Source: DASQBT01 sp035635075
GTDB taxonomy: Bacteria > Pseudomonadota > Gammaproteobacteria > Burkholderiales > Thiobacillaceae
Assembly (NCBI GenBank): GCA_035635075.1
Contig: DASQBT010000048.1
Coordinates: forward strand, 1 to 40,651
Direction: 5' to 3'
DNA length: 40,651 nucleotides
This document shows positions 37,796-40,651 of this stretch, one piece after another (the first letter of the stretch is position 1; every line of letters starts with the position of its first letter). Made by a program: the position numbers and the translations under genes. The notes beneath the pieces are model-generated. The model was given only the letters and a program-made list of their open reading frames with translations. It ran no database searches and was not told the DNA's origin.

Positions 37796-37905
37796 CCGGG
37801 AACTCCTTGAAGTCTTTAAATTTGTCAGAAAAATGAGCAGTTTAGCGAATTTTAATATTGAAGGGAATTCCCCCAAGCGGCGTGGCCGCTGATGGGAAAC
37901 GTCGG

Positions 37906-38508
37906 ATGGCCATGACTTTTCTGCAGCAAGCTCGCTATGCCCTATCGGCTGCTACTCTGAGCCAACTTCCCGCCAGTCAGGCCGAGGTAGCCTTTGCCGG
38001 GCGCTCCAACGCCGGAAAGTCCAGCGCCCTTAATACCCTGGCCCGGCACAACCGCTTGGCTTTTGTGTCCAAAACGCCGGGGCGCACCCAGTTGATCAAT
38101 TTTTTCGTGCTGGGGCCGGAGGTCTATCTCGTCGACTTGCCCGGCTACGGCTATGCCAAGGTCCCGCCGGAACTGCGGAAGCGATGGGAAAAAGTGCTGT
38201 CATCCTATCTACAGTCCAGAGAAGCATTGCGCGGGATGGTGCTCATCATGGACGCCCGTCATCCCCTAACCCCGCTGGACTGGCGAATGCTGGAATGGTT
38301 TGCCCCCACCCGCAAGCCGGTTCATATCCTGTTGACGAAATCGGACAAATTATCCCGGAGCGCGGCCATAAAGACCCTGATCTCAGTAAAGAAGGGCTTG
38401 GAAGGGTGGCCCTGGGTGAGCGTGCAGCTCTTTTCCAGCTTGAAAAGGCAGGGCATGGACGAGGCTGAGGCGGTGATCTCGCCATGGCTGGAAATCCGGC
38501 AGCCATAA
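37906..38508 (+). CDS. engB: Ribosome-biogenesis GTPase EngB (YsxC/YihA)
   Basis: A 200-residue TRAFAC GTPase needed for large ribosomal subunit assembly. G1 GRSNAGKS (32-39), G2-region TPGRTQLINFF, G3 DLPGYGYAKV (from Asp77), and G4 TKSDK (144-148) are all present. The start at 37906 gives MAMTFLQQARY; the second ATG at 37912 is equally possible. The frame continues upstream to 37858 without family similarity. It is followed by a hairpin-rich leader and hemB. Confidence 0.97.
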   Translation: MAMTFLQQARYALSAATLSQLPASQAEVAFAGRSNAGKSSALNTLARHNRLAFVSKTPGRTQLINFFVLGPEVYLVDLPGYGYAKVPPELRKRWEKVLSSYLQSREALRGMVLIMDARHPLTPLDWRMLEWFAPTRKPVHILLTKSDKLSRSAAIKTLISVKKGLEGWPWVSVQLFSSLKRQGMDEAEAVISPWLEIRQP

Positions 38509-38510
38509 AA

Positions 38511-38543
38511 CAAAAACCCCGGGCCAAGGGGATGTGCCCGGGG
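38511..38543 (-). terminator. Minus-oriented terminator-like hairpin
   Basis: ccccgggc (38517-38524) pairs perfectly with gcccgggg (38536-38543), loop 38525-38535. On the plus strand it is followed by taaatgcc. On the minus strand the hairpin is followed by ttttt, which fits termination of leftward transcription. No minus-strand gene ends here, so its role may be in the hemB leader or against antisense transcription. Confidence 0.5.
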
Positions 38544-38661
38544 TAAATGCCTTGCAGAGGCAAGGCGCCCGCTCAGGGAGGAGAAGCGGGAGACGATAAA
38601 AATCGCCTGCCAGATAGAGCGGGGCGGCTTAAAATAGTTCCTGAGTTTCCTGGAGCCTACC
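38517..38661 (+). ncRNA. Structured hemB leader (candidate cis-regulatory or small RNA)
   Basis: Three further hairpins follow the first at 38517-38543: gccttgc (38549-38555) / gcaaggc (38560-38566); cccgct (38568-38573) / agcggg (38585-38590) with loop cagggaggaga; and cgat/atcg (38594-38597 / 38602-38605). The third loop displays a ribosome-site-like agggaggaga. Near 38629-38636 is ttaaaata, a possible -10 for hemB itself, which would place the hairpins upstream of a separate transcript. A conserved RNA called the hemB motif has been described upstream of hemB in Burkholderia; identity with it is not shown. Confidence 0.4.
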
Positions 38662-39672
38662 GTGAAGACAGTTTCTGCGCGATTTCCCGCCCGCCGCATG
38701 CGCCGGATGCGGCACGACGAGTTTTCCCGCCGCCTGATGCGGGAAAACCAGCTTGGCGTTGCAGATTTGATTTACCCGGTATTTGTCCTAGATGGCAATC
38801 ACCGGCGCGAAGCGGTGGCTTCCATGCCGGGGGTGGAACGGCTGTCGGTGGATCTGCTGCTGCCATTGGCCGAAGAGGCCGCGCACTTGGGCATTCCGGC
38901 GCTGGCACTGTTTCCCGTCATTGACCCGTCGCTGAAGACAGAGGATGCCCGCGAGGCAGTCAACCCCGACGGCCTGGTTCCGCGGACGTTGAGAGCCCTG
39001 AGACAGGCCGTGCCCGAACTGGGTCTCATTACCGACGTCGCCTTGGACCCCTACACCAGCCATGGCCAGGATGGCCTGATCAATGGGGCCGGCTATGTGC
39101 TGAATGACGAAACCGTGGCCGTACTGACCCGTCAGGCGGTCAGCCATGCGCACGCCGGGGCGGATGTGGTGGCGCCGTCGGACATGATGGATGGCCGGAT
39201 TGGTGCCATCCGGGAGGCGTTGGACCATGAAGGCCTAATCCACGCCCGGATCCTGGCCTATGCGGCCAAATACGCCTCCAGTTTTTACGGGCCGTTCCGC
39301 GACGCGGTAGGTTCCGCCGCCAGTCTGGGGGCCGGAAACAAATATACTTATCAGATGGACCCGGCAAATTCCGACGAAGCCCTGTGGGAAGTAGCATTGG
39401 ATCTGGAAGAGGGGGCCGATATGGTGATGGTCAAGCCCGGGATGCCTTACCTCGATATCGTTCGCCGGGTCAAAGAGCATTTCGGCGCGCCGACCTACGT
39501 CTATCAAGTGAGCGGAGAATATGCCATGCTAAAGGCAGCGGCACAGCAGGGATGGTTGAATGAAAGGGCGTGCGTACTGGAGGCGCTATTATCGTTCAAG
39601 CGAGCGGGAGCTGACGGAATCTTGAGCTATTTTGCCATGGACGTGGCGCAGTGGCTGAAGCCCAGCACCTGA
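38662..39672 (+). CDS. hemB: Porphobilinogen synthase HemB (delta-aminolevulinate dehydratase)
   Basis: A 336-residue enzyme that condenses two 5-aminolevulinates into porphobilinogen. The start is GTG at 38662, supported by ctggag (about 38650-38655) and the usual N-terminus leading into RMRRMRHDEFSRRLMRE. Schiff-base lysines are Lys203 (YAAKYASSFYGPF) and Lys258 (MVMVKPGMPYLD). The zinc triad of many HemBs is absent: the region reads DVALDPYTSHGQDG (from Asp125), so this is the magnesium-type class, as in Pseudomonas. It uses the HemL product and starts the tetrapyrrole ring. Confidence 0.97.
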   Translation: MKTVSARFPARRMRRMRHDEFSRRLMRENQLGVADLIYPVFVLDGNHRREAVASMPGVERLSVDLLLPLAEEAAHLGIPALALFPVIDPSLKTEDAREAVNPDGLVPRTLRALRQAVPELGLITDVALDPYTSHGQDGLINGAGYVLNDETVAVLTRQAVSHAHAGADVVAPSDMMDGRIGAIREALDHEGLIHARILAYAAKYASSFYGPFRDAVGSAASLGAGNKYTYQMDPANSDEALWEVALDLEEGADMVMVKPGMPYLDIVRRVKEHFGAPTYVYQVSGEYAMLKAAAQQGWLNERACVLEALLSFKRAGADGILSYFAMDVAQWLKPST

Positions 39673-39688
39673 AACCCAGCACCTGAAA
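39661..39688 (+). repeat. 14-base tandem duplication across the hemB stop codon
   Basis: cccagcacctgaaa occurs twice in direct tandem (39661-39674 and 39675-39688). The first copy contains the hemB stop (tga at 39670-39672); the second repeats the last codons and stop. It leaves the protein unchanged. Confidence 0.9.
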
Positions 39689-39771
39689 CCTTCCATCCAT
39701 AAATCCTTGGCCAATTCCGGTCGATAAGAATAACAAGAGTCACTGCGGACGGAGAAATTGAAAGAAACATC

Positions 39772-40566
39772 ATGGCGCTCAGTTTTGAAAGTCTGAGATC
39801 GCGCAGGCAACGGGTAGCTGACGACTGGGACAGGACGATCGTGGCTTTCCAGTCGCCCTATCGACTGAAGGATCTCTGCATTGATCAGAGCCATGAACTT
39901 GAAGGTTCAGAAGACAAGACCAGCAGGCAGGAATTCAAGCTGAGGCTGGCGACGAGCGACGATCGGCGAAAATTGGCCAGCGTCCTGATCCAGAAAATGT
40001 ACAGCTGGCGGGGGTACGATACAGGCGAAATTGTTCAGGATCCCTACAAGCTTGTATTGGTAGCCTATCAGGAGAACAAGGTGGTGGGCACCCTGACGCT
40101 GGGGATCGATTCGCCTGCGGGTCTGGTGGTGGATGAACTTTACAAGGACGAAGCGGACCAGTTGCGCGCCGAGCGGAGAAAAATATGCGACATCACGCGT
40201 TTGGCGATTGATCAGGACATCAAATCAAAGAGCGTGCTGGCTGCGCTCTTTCACCTGTCCTTTATCTATGGCCGCAATATCCACCAGTCCACCGATTTTT
40301 TGATCGAGGTCAACCCGAGACATGTGGCCTTCTACCAGCGCATGTTGGGTTTCGAGCCCATAGGCGAGGAAAGGATGTGCCCGCGTGTGGGGGCTCCAGC
40401 GATCCTCTTGCGGCTTGATCTGGACTACGCCAATGAGCAGATCGTCCAATACGGCGGCATGGGAATGGCAGCTCCCATGGTCAAGACCATCTATCCGTAT
40501 TTTTTTTCCAAATCTGATGAAGAGGGTATCACCCACCGACTGACCAGCGGCGCCCCCTCGGTCTGA
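39772..40566 (+). CDS. N-acyl amino acid synthase, FeeM-type GNAT domain
   Basis: A 264-residue protein with the FeeM-like N-acyl amino acid synthase fold, related to GNAT acyltransferases. Such enzymes join a fatty acyl group from acyl-ACP to an amino acid. Seen: FKLRLATSDDRRKLASVLIQ, MYSWRGYDTGE, VAYQENKVVGTLTLGIDS, ICDITRLAIDQD, and FYQRMLGFEPIGEERMCPRV in the order expected. The C-terminal tail past about 225 is variable. A weak ribosome site (gaaagaaa) precedes the ATG. Its stop is followed after one base by a ThiF-like gene, so the two are almost certainly co-expressed. The amino acid substrate is unknown. Confidence 0.82.
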   Translation: MALSFESLRSRRQRVADDWDRTIVAFQSPYRLKDLCIDQSHELEGSEDKTSRQEFKLRLATSDDRRKLASVLIQKMYSWRGYDTGEIVQDPYKLVLVAYQENKVVGTLTLGIDSPAGLVVDELYKDEADQLRAERRKICDITRLAIDQDIKSKSVLAALFHLSFIYGRNIHQSTDFLIEVNPRHVAFYQRMLGFEPIGEERMCPRVGAPAILLRLDLDYANEQIVQYGGMGMAAPMVKTIYPYFFSKSDEEGITHRLTSGAPSV

Positions 40567-40567
40567 C

Positions 40568-40651
40568 ATGCCGCCGCCGTTCTCGTACAGCGAGGCTTTT
40601 TCCCGCAACATCGGCTGGCTGACCCGGCAAGAACAGGATCAACTGCGGCAA
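40568..40651 (+). CDS. ThiF/MoeB/E1-like family protein, N-terminus only
   Basis: A frame opening at the ATG at 40568 (the tga stop of the previous gene ends at 40566) runs to the window edge without a stop. It begins MPPPFSYSEAFSRNIGWLTR and continues QEQDQLRQ, the opening typical of ThiF-family adenylyltransferases (the FSY-EAFSRNIGW phrase). The nucleotide-binding GxGxxG motif would lie just beyond the window. Such proteins adenylate a C-terminal carboxylate, often of a ubiquitin-like or sulfur-carrier protein. Close coupling to the FeeM-like gene suggests a joint pathway. Confidence 0.7.
   Translation, partial: MPPPFSYSEAFSRNIGWLTRQEQDQLRQ

Overview
The window is chromosomal DNA of a GC-rich, Gram-negative betaproteobacterium that probably oxidises sulfur. 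Nearly every gene is a housekeeping or core-accessory gene in an arrangement familiar from betaproteobacteria: a DUF721 gene beside secA, pcm-rhodanese-tolC facing waaA, rubredoxin next to pilG and thiD, and cytochrome c4 divergent from engB, followed by hemB. SoxY and SoxZ, a cytochrome c4 and periplasmic proteins point to thiosulfate or sulfur oxidation. A placement near Nitrosomonadales/Sulfuricellaceae is a guess from gene content only.

Layout. 0-5 kb: the end of an IS3-family element, a DUF721/DciA-like gene, secA and a DUF2863 gene. 5-12 kb: a MidA-type methyltransferase, a pteridine reductase, a UDP-glucuronate-4-epimerase-like protein, waaA, tolC, a rhodanese and pcm. 12-18 kb: thiC under a TPP riboswitch, a small secreted protein, uppP, and a tonB-exbB-exbD operon. 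18-20.5 kb: a small conserved-looking protein and a receiver/thioredoxin-fold/thioredoxin-reductase-like fusion that lacks the redox cysteines. 20.5-30.3 kb: the Pil-Chp chemosensory operon pilG-pilH-pilI-pilJ-chpA on the minus strand, which controls type IV pili. 30.6-33.6 kb: rubredoxin, divergent from thiD-thiE-hemL. 33.9-37.8 kb: a minus-strand sulfur block holding soxY, soxZ, a DUF302 secreted protein, a Met/Pro-rich repeat protein and an upstream cytochrome c4, with a possibly decayed secreted-protein gene. 37.9-40.65 kb: engB, a structured leader, hemB, a FeeM-type N-acyl amino acid synthase, and the start of a ThiF/E1-like gene cut by the window edge.

How the genes fit together. thiC, thiD and thiE supply the pyrimidine half of thiamin and the coupling step. 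hemL and hemB make porphobilinogen for the haem needed by cytochrome c4. waaA, tolC, uppP and TonB-ExbBD serve the cell envelope. PilGHIJ-ChpA processes surface or chemical signals for twitching. The sulfur block carries sulfur intermediates on SoxYZ in the periplasm, but no other sox gene lies here.

The stretches least explained by known biology are the cysteine-less receiver-oxidoreductase fusion and its small neighbour, the Met-rich 15-residue-repeat protein beside soxYZ, the hairpin-rich hemB leader, and the FeeM-ThiF pair. No tRNA, rRNA, CRISPR array, prophage or origin was seen.
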